Assembly: GCA_030737875.1 (NCBI GenBank)
Contig: CM060911.1
Coordinates: forward strand, 54,306,001-54,370,000
DNA from: Allium sativum
Taxonomy: Eukaryota > Streptophyta > Magnoliopsida > Asparagales > Amaryllidaceae
Length of the DNA: 64,000 bases
Reading direction: 5' to 3'
Part shown: positions 23,794-34,120 of the stretch, one piece after another
Layout: each line of letters starts with the position of its first letter
How positions within the stretch are numbered: the stretch's first letter is position 1
Made by a program: the position numbers and the translations under genes
The notes under the pieces: generated by a model
The model's database searches: none
The model's input: the letters and a program-made list of their open reading frames with translations, nothing else
What the model was told of the DNA's origin: nothing

Positions 23794-24614
23794 TCTCGAA
23801 TCACAGGAGACTTGTTCTTGGATTTAGATTCATTCCTCCTTCTCTTTTTCGAGGGTTTGCAATTCCCCTGGAAATGCCCTGGCTTATGGAAGTTGTTGCA
23901 TATGGCAGTCGTTGCTGGTTCATTTCCAGAACTGGCCCTTTTTCGATTGGCACTGGGCTTCTTACTTCCCTCAGACCTCATACTGGCTCCAGCAATATCA
24001 GTTTCCAACTCTTCTTTGTCATTACAACAAACTTCTTCTTCGTCGCGCAACATTCCTTTCTTATGGAGATCTTCATACTGATAAGCCATGTATATCATTT
24101 CAGAAAAAGGAAGCTTTACATTCCTCAGTACACTATTTTGATATCTCCTTTGCAGGCCATGAATAAATCTCAGATTTTTCCTCTTTTGATCTTGGATCGG
24201 ATGAGGAGCAAAGTGAGCAAGTTCGTTGAATTTCTTATGATATTCTGGGATGGTCATATCTCCTTGTATTAGATAAGAAAATTCATCACACAGCCGTTCA
24301 ATTGCTTCTGGAGGAGTAAATCTTCCTAGGAAAATCTCTTTGAATCTATCCCAGGTGATATCACCTTCTGGATTATCTTTGATGATCGTTTCCCACCATA
24401 TTAAAGCTTCTCCATTGAGCGCCCAAGATGCTACTAATCTTTTCTGGTCGTCCCTTAGCTGGAAATGCCCAAATATTCTTTCTGCAGAGCTCACCCAAGC
24501 TTGAGTTTGAATAATAGATTCATTGCCCGAGAACTGTGCTCCGCCCAGATTTCGATATCTCTTGAATAAAGCCTCTAGATCGGGTTCTGCATTTCTCCTG
24601 CTTCTGACACTCAT
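23718..24614 (-). CDS. GyE gag (298 aa)
   Basis: Structural protein of the virus-like particle. It has the plant retrotransposon gag domain at about 30-190, including GGAQFSGN, AERIFGHFQL, LVASWALNGEALIWWE, FKEIFLGRFTPP and FIHGLQRRYQ. A basic linker and two CCHC zinc knuckles follow. The first (239-252) reads CNNFHKPGHFQGNC with Phe in place of the second Cys. The second (275-288) is a canonical CNLCHQSGHIKRDC. The start Met lies about 240 bp downstream of the PBS, a normal leader length, and opens the gag domain. The last residues after the second knuckle are out of frame with protease. Confidence 0.92.
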   Translation of the reverse strand: MSVRSRRNAEPDLEALFKRYRNLGGAQFSGNESIIQTQAWVSSAERIFGHFQLRDDQKRLVASWALNGEALIWWETIIKDNPEGDITWDRFKEIFLGRFTPPEAIERLCDEFSYLIQGDMTIPEYHKKFNELAHFAPHPIQDQKRKNLRFIHGLQRRYQNSVLRNVKLPFSEMIYMAYQYEDLHKKGMLRDEEEVCCNDKEELETDIAGASMRSEGSKKPSANRKRASSGNEPATTAICNNFHKPGHFQGNCKPSKKRRRNESKSKNKSPVIRECNLCHQSGHIKRDCWLLKRAKRLR

Positions 24615-24735
24615 TTTTCTAATACTTCTGCAATTAGCAGAACAAGTGTCAGGTCACAGAAAAGGTATTTTAAAACATAGAAACATATACTTCAAGTGTA
24701 AATGTGTCTATCGAGGTGTAATTTCATTCTGCTTT

Positions 24736-24814
24736 ACTCATACTAGGATATTGCTGATCCTATCTGTATTGAGTTACCCGTCCTAGAACACTACTGGTTC
24801 TATTTCTGACGAGT
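24736..24814 (-). ncRNA. Two tandem 39-nt leader hairpins, GyE
   Basis: Two units of 39 nt (24736-24774 and 24776-24814) lie between the PBS and gag on the minus strand. The PBS-proximal unit has outer stem ACTCGTC/GACGGGT, inner stem TAGAAC/GTTCTA and loop CAGTAGT. The distal unit has ACTCA/TGAGT, inner stem TAGGAT/ATCCTA and loop CAGCAAT. The base pairs covary with those of GyB, GyG and GyH. Confidence 0.7.
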
Positions 24815-24853
24815 TTGTTCAAATGTTATATTCCAGAACTAAGCTTAACCAAA

Positions 24854-24865
24854 GCTCTGATACCA
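24854..24865 (-). other. GyE primer-binding site
   Basis: The minus strand reads TGGTATCAGAGC, a perfect match to the plant initiator tRNA-Met complement, 3 bp from the LTR end. Confidence 0.9.
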
Positions 24866-24868
24866 CGT

Positions 24869-26810
24869 TGCGACGCTCTATCTTAAAACCTCGCGGTTTT
24901 TGACAATGGGGATCATGCATCTAGTTCGCACGCAGGCGGCATGTATATATTTATTTCATTTCCACAAACTAATCCTATGTGGTTTCAACCAAATATTTCT
25001 CACCCACAAACGGGTATTTTTCAACCTCAATCAATCAATATCAACCACAAAAAATCCCAAACAACCATTCGCTATCAATCAATTTTCACACCAATCACAA
25101 TCAATAAATATCGTCCATGGTTTGTGGACGAGGGGCGTATATATATATGTTTATATATAGCAATTCACTTTTATTTCAACACATATATAATTTATTACAA
25201 CGCATATATAACTTATACATCGAACGTACAACTTATACAACGCTTATACATGAGGTGTACAACGCTTATATAACTCATACATCGACTATATAATTTATAC
25301 ATCGTCGTTTTCCATATCGTTTATTAATTAGAAATCTCACATTGGGTTCCACTCCACCAAAAATAGCAGAAGGCTCAGAAAAATACGCGGTCTCTTCTAA
25401 AATGTAGAAGGCGTCCACACGGTCACGATGTTTCCTGTTTCATCGAATTTCGTTAACACAGCAAAAAGATATGATTTTTCAAAGTTTGCAACGGTTTTAA
25501 ACTGTTGAAATCAGTTAAATAATTAACAGCCGATTACCTTTTAGAATCTTCAAAACTAGGTTTCGATCTTTCAGGCAATCCGTTGATTGTTGCTTCGATC
25601 GGGCAGCGCCACCTTGTCGGGCTAGGAGAGGCGCACGTGCGCCAGGGAGGAGGGTCAACTAGGTGGTCCCCAGGTGGCGGAATCGGGGTGCGAACGGCCG
25701 AACTTCTCGAGGGTGGTTCTCCCCCTATAGGCCACGAAAAAATCCAACACTTATATGGATTTGAAGATCATGAGAAGTACTACAAAAACCTTAACTGTGG
25801 CATTGGATTTCATTGAGCGGATCAGAAGAAAAAGAGGAGAGAAGGCGGCGGCCAATTTCCGTCGTTCGTTCGAGTCGGGGAGAGAGAAAAGCGGGGGGGG
25901 GGGGGGGGGGATGAACTGACGTGGACCAATTATATTTTTTTATTTATAAAGTTTTTAAAAATCCGGAAATACCCCTCGTCACACATGAACACCAATCCAA
26001 GCCCAACGACTGTCGTCCCTAGCGTTTTACCCCCATTCCGAACACAATGGGATATGTTTCGTAGGCCCATTCGACTGTTTCAGTCAGTTTCCATTCAAAT
26101 CAAAATATAAAACATTCAATATTTAATTTGAACGTACATTTCAATTTGCCAGGGCCACAAACTGATTCGAAAAATTCCAGAAAAATAAATCTGGCTATGT
26201 TTTGACGATACGGTCCCAACAAAACTAGTTTTGTTGAATTCTGAGACCGTTTGCAAAAAGGCCCATTTTTGGTCGATCCAACTTAACTGTAATTGACCAA
26301 AACACATTTTCTTTTGCCACGCTCACATATTAGCTTCAAAAATTATGAAATTTGAAACCTAGCAAAAACTTCTCATCCCAGATCCAACAAAAGTGGTTTC
26401 GTCGAATTCCGAGGTCGTATGCAAAATGGCCATTTTCACGGGCTATATAAATTCCATATCGACCCTTCCGAAAATTCATTCGGCCATAACTTTTGCTTTC
26501 CGCTATGAAAATTCGATTTTTCAGATTCGTTAGAAAGGTATTCACTAACAGATTTAAATATTTTTGGTTTCACTAAAATCCGGATTGTTTTTCACCCGGT
26601 ACAGTCCGACAAAGTTTGACTTCAATTTTTGAAACTACAGCGCCTTTTCAAGCCTTGTTTATAATTATAATTAATTATATTCGTTTTCAATTGTCGATTC
26701 AACTCACTTTTCATTGCCATTATTTAAAATATTTATTTTAAATATTTAAAATCCATTATTTTAGCCAATTTAAAAAAATTTAATTGGTTCAGATTTTCTG
26801 GGTCGTTAAA
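24869..26810 (-). repeat. GyE 5' LTR with 3.37 kb internal deletion (1942 bp)
   Basis: Begins TGCGACG like the 3' copy, then jumps to the sequence that lies at 18171 in the 3' LTR (CTCTAYCTTAAAACCTCGCGG). It runs collinear with 18171-20122 up to GGGTCGTTAAA at 26810. Bases equivalent to 14804-18170 are missing. It differs from the other copy by scattered substitutions, a shorter (TA)n tract and a G run expanded at about 25892-25910. No gene lies inside. Confidence 0.9.
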
Positions 26811-27424
26811 GTGTAATTCTGCCCGGAACCGCCCGGCATATCCAGTGGCCGCAAACAATAGGGTCTAATGTGAGAAGTTAGTCATAGCGCGCTTAAACCC
26901 GAGGTAAGATTGAATGGTGGTGCAAGACTGCCCGAAACTGCCCGGCACATCCAGCAACTGCAACAATAGGTCTAATGTGAGAGGTTGGTGCATTAATAAT
27001 CAATTTATGCTAATGACACATGCTTGTATGGTAAGGTTAGGTTAACAACACTTAACCAATTTGACATGATGCGTGGGTGGGTTAAGTCAATATGAACTGA
27101 AAGACAACACTTAACCAAATTTGTGAAATATACGAGTAATGCATGAGCAGGAAGGTAGGGTTAAGTAAAACTTGACATATGGACAGACTTAATCAACATA
27201 ATAATGGGGAATGATAACTACCTATTATAAACCAGAGTTGCGGTAATGTAAAATTAAATAATAGGTAAACTTGTCCTAGGGACAAGGGAAGATTATAACT
27301 TAAGATGTAATACAAGACTTGAAGGGTGGGACGACTTATCCTATGAAATAAGTTAATCTATGCTAAAAAGGTGGGAAAGCACCCATACGCTATCATTTGA
27401 TAAAGAAAACCTAAGTCATGTTTG

Positions 27425-27740
27425 AGTTCATTGGTAAACCTTAGTTAGTGAACTAAGTAAATAATGATAAAGGCAACCAAGTGTTGAACCTTAATTAGAG
27501 AACTAAGTAAATAAAGATGAAGTTAACCAAGTGTTGAACCTTAGTTAGAGAACTAAGTAAATAATGATGATGGCAACTGGGTAATGAACCTTAGTTAGAA
27601 AACTAAGTAAAATGGCAACTGAAGTAACGAACCTTAGTTAGATAACTAAGTAAGCAACGATAAAGATAACTAAGTAAGTAAACCTTAGTTGAAGAGGACT
27701 AAGTAATAAACCTTAGTTAAAGAGAAACTTGGTAATTAGA
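27425..27740 (+). repeat. Direct repeats in the GyD LTR
   Basis: Five or six units of about 45-60 bp containing AACCTTAGTTAGAGAACTAAGTAA and a variable spacer such as TGATAAAGGCAACCAAGTG. Each contains the small inverted repeat CTTAGTT/AACTAAG. No coding. Confidence 0.75.
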
Positions 27741-28569
27741 ATTGAAGGATAACATAAACAAGGATAACCAAGTTAATAAGACAAAGTAAGCGCGTAATCA
27801 GAAGTTTAGACATAAGGTCTAATAGTACAGAAGGATAAGGCGCTTGGACCAGTCCATATGATAGGGAATGAATAACCAAACTCGGTAGATCATCACGGTG
27901 CCATGGGGCACGAGCGGGAGCATATGTCCATCTGATCATATAGAAGGCTCCAATGGATTGGGTTACGAAGCATGCGGCTTCGAGGGGGCGTGAGGATACT
28001 CTTGGTATCCCTCTGTGAGAATGCAGACGATCCGCCTGGGCTCACAGAGGTTAAGGTCCGCGTAAGAGGAACCAAGAGTATGCCTTGGTTGCAATAATAA
28101 GGCAACCGGATGGAGAAGCATGAGTCAGTGATAACCAGTTGGCCCTGTAAAAGCACATCGTTGGCTACCTACCATATTGAGTCAGTTGAGCATGAAAAGC
28201 GGAAAGGCAGAGAACTCTAAGAAACCATATACTTGCTATCTAGTTATGGGTGAGGTTGGCCAATAGGTTTGTAGGGCATAGAGGGCCTGCGTACAATTCT
28301 CATTCTTGATATTCTTGGGTGTCTTTCATTAGTTGAGGGAGGGGTCAAGTGGGACCATAGCCACAGTAAAAACAGACCTTAGCATTTGCATTGGCAGATA
28401 ACTTAAAACTCCCGACCGAATTCCATGTTTCTTTATTTTCCCTGCCACGGGACTCGGGTCGCACATATAGAGGACATGTGCAACTCGATATCTAGCAGGT
28501 TTAATGATAGATTGGGACGTAAAGTTTAGGAACGTATATCGCTCGGGGTAGTGTGTCCTAGACTAGAGG

Positions 28570-28745
28570 GCATTGTTCGATAGGTAGCATAAACCCTAGT
28601 TGGACGTTGGTAGCATAAACCCTGGTTGAACCTAGGAAGCGTTCGATAAAGTAAACCCTAGTTGGACTTAGGTAACACTCGATGGTAAACCCTAGTTGGA
28701 TCTAGGTAGTATTCGATAACAGAACCTAGTAAGACCTAGGTTGGC
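28570..28745 (+). repeat. Short repeats with AACCCTAGTTGGA in the GyD LTR
   Basis: Five degenerate units of roughly 35-40 bp (AAACCCTAGTTGGACTTAGG, GGTAACACTCGATGGT and variants). No coding. The surrounding sequence to 29357 is the plain LTR tail. Confidence 0.65.
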
Positions 28746-29357
28746 AGTCCAAACACTTAAGCAACACAGGAATGGTGGTTTTACGCAGACTTAGTGAGTA
28801 TATATATATATACATGAAAGCCCGTACGACGTACGACATTGGATAAGGAACTGCGTACATATGACGAGATGACACGAGTTGGATAAGGGACTACGTACAC
28901 ATGAAAAGAGGACACGAGTAGGGGGTAACTACATATACATTGTATTAGGTTAATCTACTAGTGGATGGATAAGTATAGCTTAAAGAGGTAACTTTGTTAA
29001 CAAACTAATAACCAAGAAAATGTAATTGAACGGTATATGTAGGATTATACAGAATTTTATTCTAAGTCCAGTCACACACAATTTATGTTCTGACCCCCCT
29101 CCTCATTACATACTTCCAGGATAGGTTAATGACGGAGATGGTATAGCTTTGGATACTAGTTTAGCAGTATTGTTAATAAGGTAAGGCTATATTTGAATAT
29201 ATTATATTTTATTTCTTTCCGCTGTGAGATGCTTTACGAGTTCTGACATGTTTCTTTATCTCTGCCTTTTTTCTGCAGGATACCAGAGCACCCAACTCGG
29301 GTTTCGATATATTGGATTTAAAAAAAAAATCGGTCCGTCGGAACTTGGGTTATTACA

Positions 29358-30140
29358 GTTCCAAGGGCATGTTGCCTCCATGGATGGAATAGCGGTGGAC
29401 CCCACTAAAGCTGTCACAGTTCAAGATTGGAAAGCCCCTAATGTGACAGAGATGAGATGTTTCTCGGGATTGGAGGGTTATTACATAAAGTTCATTAAGG
29501 ACTTTACAAGGATATCAGCTCCGCTCACTCATCTGACAAAGAAGAATTCGGCTTTCGCTTGAGCATAGATTGCGAGGACTTAGAGTTCACGAGAAGAACA
29601 AGAAGGTAAGGTAGTCTGCTATGGGAGTAGGAAATTGAGAGTTCACGAGAAGAACGACCATTCCTAAGACTTAGAGTTGGCTGCAATAGTGTTCGCACTT
29701 AAATCTTGCAGCCACTATCTTCTTGAAGAGAGATTTGAGTTCTACACGGATGTCCCTCAAATATTTGTTCTCGTAGAAGGATCTCAGTTTAATGCAACAA
29801 CAATGGATGGGGTTCCTTGCATCCTATGATATGGAGATAGCTTATACCCGAGGAAATGGTAATGTGGTTGCGGACGCATTGAGTGGGCAGAGGATGACCT
29901 TGAGTCCTCTATTAGTAGAGAGGCAGAGCTTAGAGTATATATCGGTCTTTGATTTTAAGCTATCTATGGATCTTACGCTTGGTTTGTTGGCATCATTAGA
30001 GATGCAGCCTACTCTTATAGGGAGCATTGGATCCACACAGCGAGAGGACCAGCAGTTAGTGCACTTATTGGATGGACCTAGTGGAGGAGAGACCTCTAAT
30101 CACCCAACTTGATATTCTATGGACGAGAAGGGGTGGGTAC
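29358..30140 (+). pseudogene. GyC pol fragment 2: RT connection and RNase H
   Basis: It resumes exactly where 12486 stopped: QGHVASMDGIAVDPTKAV follows the RFL of fragment 1. It continues with a degenerate RSFLGL region (GLEGYYIKFIKDFTRISAPLTHL). A deletion then removes the start of RNase H. Next come YLLEERFEFYTD and [17 protein letters not shown] (last RNase H aspartate) at about 29834-29884. Stops and frameshifts are present. It breaks at the CACTA target site. Confidence 0.88.
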
Positions 30141-30172
30141 CACTACTACAAAAGTGGGCATATTCGACACTA
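30141..30172 (+). repeat. CACTA left terminal inverted repeat
   Basis: CACTACTACAAAAG then TGGGCATATTCGACACTA. It is the inverted partner of 34089-34120. Confidence 0.95.
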
Positions 30173-31139
30173 ATTTGTGTGCGTTGCATGAAAAGTGTGG
30201 CGAAAGCTATGATTTCTTCGAGCTTCTGCAACAGCATTCATATGTTGTTGCATTATACGTGGATGCACTGTTGTGGTGGGAATTTTAGTGTTCTGATGTG
30301 CAACACCAGTTAAAAGCGTAGCATTACGTATATATAATCCAGCTCAGCTATCCGCGTTATCAACATATAAAAACCCCAACCGTAGATGAAAGATTAATCC
30401 AATGGTTCAAACCATCTATGGATCTGATGATCTTAATGTTAGCCATCATCCAATCATTGACAGCCACGTCATTTCATTCTTTTGACGAAATTTTGGCGCG
30501 ATCTTCTCCCTTCATGAAATCGTTTTCTTCTCTATCATCTAATCGTTTTCCCCCTTTTTACTATTGACAAAAATTTAAACCTAAATTCACGTCAGTATCG
30601 ATCCTCTCCTCGACAGCAAATTCTATTCCGAAAAGGATGAAGCTTTGAAACGCTTTCTAGTTTTGATTGCTCAGGGCGCTGACATCGCCAGTTTTTTCCC
30701 TCAGTTTCAGTTTGTATTGCACTGTGAATTAGTTGCGCTTATTATAGATTGGATTATGAGTAATTAGTAATTAGTTCATTTGTTACATTTTGGAAAACCC
30801 ATTTGCTTATGAGTAATTAGTTGCGCTTATTATTGATTTGGGATTTGGGATTATGCTGAGGTTTATTCGAAAATTATACCCAGCAATAAATCATGAGAAC
30901 CGGGCTACTGGCATGAAAAAGACATTGGTTTATTATAGAGGTCGAGCTAGTTAAGGAATGGGGACTGCGGTTAATTTGCACTGCTTGAGGTTCATACCTT
31001 ACACTGCGATTAATTTGTATGCTTGAGGTTAATTTGCACTGCGGTGACATCCGAATTTTAAGCCTCTTACCGCAGATTTTGACAAAATCTGAAGCGGGCA
31101 CTCAAGCATTTTCGTTTTATTACAATACACATCATACAC

Positions 31140-31495
31140 ACAGTGCATATATACACTCACAAGTATACACGCACGCACAAGTATACACGCACAAGTATCA
31201 TAAGTATACACGCACAAGTATCACAAGTATACAAGCTCAAGTATCATAAGTATACACGCACAAGTACACACGCTCAAGTATCATAAGTATACACGCACAA
31301 GTATACACGCACAAGTATCACAAGTATACAAGCTCAAGTATTATAAGTATACACGCACAAGTACACACGCTCAAGTAGACACGCACACGTATACACGCGC
31401 GCACAAGTATACATGCACGCACAAGTATCATAAGGCAGCCATCTGAAGGCACGCACAAGTATACACGCACAAGTATCATAAGTATACACCAGAGA
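31140..31495 (+). repeat. Minisatellite in the CACTA element
   Basis: A tandem, partly higher-order array of ACACGCACAAGTAT and CACAAGTATCATAAGTAT units with a CAAGCTCAAGTAT variant. Open frames in it are repeat by-products. Confidence 0.85.
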
Positions 31496-32288
31496 CGTAC
31501 GTAGAGATTTTAAAAAATCACCAGCATTCACAAGCAAAACAACGTACCATTCACAAACATTCAAAAACATTCACCAGCATCCATCATCAGTCATCACCAG
31601 TCATCACAAACTTTCACAACCACACAAAGTTTCACAAATATTCACAAAATTTCAAGCCAAAAATCATTACCAGCAGAATAAAACCAACATCCACAAACAT
31701 CACCAGTCATCACCAGCATCCACACCAGCATCAGCACCAACATCCATGTCAGAGTCATTGTCCATGTCAGAGTCATTGTCTATGTCAGAGTGGCTGTTAA
31801 GGATAGAGCATAGTCAGCGACCAAACCAGAATTTCTTGTTGTGGAGGGCAAAGTGATCTTTGGATGATCAAACTTCAATAGGCATGTTAATTCTATTTCT
31901 GTAAACATTTTGTGATCCACCTAATATATTATATGATCAAACTTCTATTTCTGTAAACATTTTGTGATCCACCTAATATATTATATGATTCAATTCTCAA
32001 ATAATGTGATCCACCTACGAGTTTATATGCCTAATTATCAAACAATTTGACATGTAACACACATTAATTATCAAACAATTTGACCACATCTGAAGGAAAT
32101 TCAAGCCATACAATAACAGTGTCTCAAATTCAAGCCACACAACCACATCTATGTACAACTAACAGAGCACCAGTTTGTATTATTATTTCAGAATCTTGGG
32201 TGGGGCATTATAACCTTGTATGTGTGTATGTGAGTGTGTGCATGTGTGGTTGTGTCTCACTATAAGAAACTGTGGATGGAAGTAAAAT

Positions 32289-32882
32289 TTACCTATGATC
32301 ACAAAAAAATGGTACCACCGGTTCCTCCCTATTGCTCACAAACGGAATTTCAGGCCTCGTCAAAGGATGAGTATGTGTGGTGCGCTCAACCCTAATGATA
32401 TATTTCTTGTTGTCAAATCGAGTAGCAAAAACATTCTCCAAGCCAATGCCTTCATAAAATTCCATTTTCAGGTATAATGATCTATGGTCAATTCGAGACC
32501 AATGACAGTCGTCAATTTCACACACATTTCCCATTGGCGTCATTAATTCTTTTATTGCAGGAACATTTGTCTTCAGGAACTCGGGAAAGCCAACAACTCT
32601 GGCCCATGATTCTTCCTCGAACGCTGGTTCAGGCTCAAATTCTTCAGCAGACCGTTGTTGCACATAAAAAGCACCTCCAATTTTTGTAAAAAGTTTCAAC
32701 ATTAGCGCATGATCACGCGTACTGTAAGATGGGCATGTTATTAGAAAAGAGTTTTTGGGTATAACCCGTATAGTCCACTCCTCATTAAGCTTCAGCGTAT
32801 GCCTAAGCGTGAGATGCACAAATTCGTAAGTCCAATGTCCTGAAAGAACAGTGGCAGTGATGCATAGTGAAGAGTCCTCCAT
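32289..32882 (-). CDS. 197-aa ORF inside the CACTA element
   Basis: Not confidently recognised. The ORF has ordinary amino-acid composition and no low-complexity sequence, unlike the other open frames nearby. Its middle (RDHALMLKLFTKIGGAFYV, ESWARVVGFPEFLKT, GNVCEIDDCHWSRIDHRSLYLK) recalls the DUF4283-like domains of plant transposon and retroelement proteins, but this is by impression only. The ATG follows an A-rich stretch. The stop is immediately followed by GTAAAT, so the frame may instead end at a splice donor. It could be a captured host fragment or a leftover transposon ORF. Confidence 0.5.
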   Translation of the reverse strand: MEDSSLCITATVLSGHWTYEFVHLTLRHTLKLNEEWTIRVIPKNSFLITCPSYSTRDHALMLKLFTKIGGAFYVQQRSAEEFEPEPAFEEESWARVVGFPEFLKTNVPAIKELMTPMGNVCEIDDCHWSRIDHRSLYLKMEFYEGIGLENVFATRFDNKKYIIRVERTTHTHPLTRPEIPFVSNREEPVVPFFCDHR

Positions 32883-33359
32883 TGTTTTTTTTTTTAACTT
32901 TTGACGATGGAGTTTTGTTTAGGAGTTGAAGATGTAGATGACGATATGCTTCTGAAGCTTGAAAGGATATGAAGTGACACACTGTACATGGCAGTAATAT
33001 GGGAACTGAAAACTTTTTGCTCATAAGACGAATGGCCATATGAAATTGCTTATTTGTTGGCTGGCATGAGTGACCAATCGCCAATGGTCAGTAAGTCAAT
33101 TGTAATAATTGTGTTCATAACATTTTACTAAGAAGGCCAATGGCCATTCGATGCGACCACTTATCAAATAACTTGTTATCATTTGATTAGGTGCATATTT
33201 AATTCTGGAAGGCAGAGGGATACATTGTGCAGATCGGATTGCTGCATATATATGATTCATATATAGGTACATACTAACATACATATATATATTTCCTATT
33301 GCAATCGGATTGCTGCATATATATGATTCATATATATAAATGAGTAATACATTTTGCAG

Positions 33360-33480
33360 GTGTGGACACATGTGTACATGTTCAGAATTCGCTAAAGAAT
33401 TGGCCAAGAATGGATCAGGATAATGTCCCTTATGTCGTGCACCTATTCTTGAAGTAGTTCGAGCTTACTGTATACAATGA
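33360..33480 (+). pseudogene. Captured last exon of a plant RING-finger gene
   Basis: Follows a consensus intron end (TTTTGCAG at 33352-33359). The frame reads CGHMCTCSEFAKELAKNG, then a TAA, then CPLCRAPILEVVRAY and a terminal TGA at 33478-33480. This is the C-terminal half of a C3HC4 RING of a well-conserved plant family in which the protein ends shortly after the RAY motif. The sixth zinc ligand is Phe instead of Cys, and the TAA replaces the residue before the CPLC pair. The preceding exon is not visible. About 120 bp upstream contains a local duplication (ATTGCTGCATATATATGATT at 33239 and 33309). It is a gene fragment picked up by the transposon, now decayed. Confidence 0.8.
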
Positions 33481-33599
33481 ACAAAACGGTGTAGCTGATT
33501 TTTGAGTTTTGATATTTGGATAATTATAACAATTGCTTTGGATGAGTTTCTTGTACAAAACCTGTATTGCAAAATATTTAATTAAAGCATTGTATTTCT

Positions 33600-34080
33600 A
33601 TCAAATTAGTGTTGCATTTTCCTTCTTCTACTGTTGCGTTAGCTTTTATTGATATTGCATTTCATTGTAATGGTGTTGCATTACATATTGTAGTGGTGTT
33701 GCATTACATTAAATATAATTGCTTACCCGTCGCACGTGGACCCCACAGCTGACGTGGATAGCTGGTGTGGCATGTGACACGTGGAGTGCTGACATGGAGA
33801 GATGACGTGTCGTGTGACACGTAGACAGCTGACGTGGAAAGCTGACGTGGCGGCACTGGAAGCCGGGCCCTAACTAATGCTTAAGGCAACGCTGAATAGT
33901 GTTGCATTACGTGCAAATAGTGTTGCATTATGGCTATAATGCAACACTTTCTTTCCGTGGCCGTAGATGGGCAAAAGTGTTGCCTTAGGTGGCTAATGCA
34001 ACGGCCGCGGATGCCACGCCCCCCTGATGTTGCCTATTTGAAAAAATGGCCTACGGCAACACTTTTTTGATCTACGGCCA
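33600..34080 (+). repeat. CACTA subterminal repeats
   Basis: Repeated GTGTTGCATTA in both orientations (33610, 33672, 33695, 33899, 33921, then GCAACACTTTY motifs to 34065), plus GCTGACGTGG repeats at 33750-33850. The left end has sparser copies (30180-30320). Subterminal repeats of this kind bind the transposase in CACTA elements. Confidence 0.75.
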
Positions 34081-34088
34081 CATAAAAA

Positions 34089-34120
34089 TAGTGTCGAATA
34101 TGCCCGCTTTTGTAGTAGTG
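34089..34120 (-). repeat. CACTA right terminal inverted repeat
   Basis: Inverted copy of 30141-30172, ending TTTTGTAGTAGTG. Confidence 0.95.

Larger units (their letters stand above)
14797..26810 (-). mobile_element. GyE: nearly intact Tekay-type chromovirus (12.0 kb)
   Basis: Flanked by the 5-bp duplication GTGTA (14792-14796 and 26811-26815). On the minus strand: 5' LTR 26810-24869 (internally deleted), PBS, two leader hairpins, gag, protease, RT, RNase H, integrase with chromodomain, PPT, 3' LTR 20122-14797. The coding carries few lesions: a frameshift between gag and protease, one in-frame stop between protease and RT, a frameshift in the integrase core, two stops after the core and one stop in the chromodomain. 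The LTR copies look similar at a few percent divergence by eye. The first base pair of the 5' LTR is intact, but its second base is mutated (TTTAACG instead of TGTAACG). Confidence 0.92.
12492..29357 (+). mobile_element. GyD: solo LTR (about 4.85 kb), interrupted by GyE
   Basis: Left end TATAACACCCCGC (12492; family start TGTAACACCCCGC, second base mutated), right end TTATTACA at 29357. The flanking 5-bp duplication is GTTCC at 12487-12491 and 29358-29362. Removing GyE and one GTGTA leaves 4847 bp with no PBS, PPT or coding, so it is a solo LTR. It is collinear with GyF (38059-42005): the promoter region, the CTTGTCCTAGGGACAAG segment (27282 and 40630), and the AGATCATC-containing segment (27889 and 41274) all match. 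It lies in the RT gene of GyC. Confidence 0.85.
30141..34120 (+). mobile_element. Non-autonomous CACTA (En/Spm-type) transposon, 3980 bp
   Basis: Terminal inverted repeats of 32 bp begin CACTACTACAAAAG on both ends (30141-30172 and 34089-34120; one mismatch seen). The 3-bp target duplication TAC is at 30138-30140 and 34121-34123, as expected for CACTA elements. No transposase is visible. The interior carries GTTGCATTA subterminal repeats, an ACACGCACAAGTAT minisatellite, a 197-aa minus-strand ORF and a RING-finger exon fragment. It lies in the integrase region of GyC. Strand is arbitrary. Intervals 30173-31130 and 31500-32280 are non-coding and show only AT-rich sequence, short repeats (ATGTCAGAGTCATTG x2-3 near 31746) and weak open frames. 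Confidence 0.93.

Noticed and set aside
24869..26810. Short LTR as evidence of a separate 1.9 kb-LTR family, with 14797-18170 being an unrelated insertion
   Set aside because: The GTGTA duplication flanks 14797 and 26810, and both LTRs share the terminal TGCGACG. The extra 3.37 kb also has homologues in the GyH and GyB LTRs.
33096..33407. 103-aa minus-strand frame over the RING exon region
   Set aside because: It runs antisense to the RING exon and across a duplicated ATATATGATTC segment. There is no domain, and the plus strand explains the sequence better.
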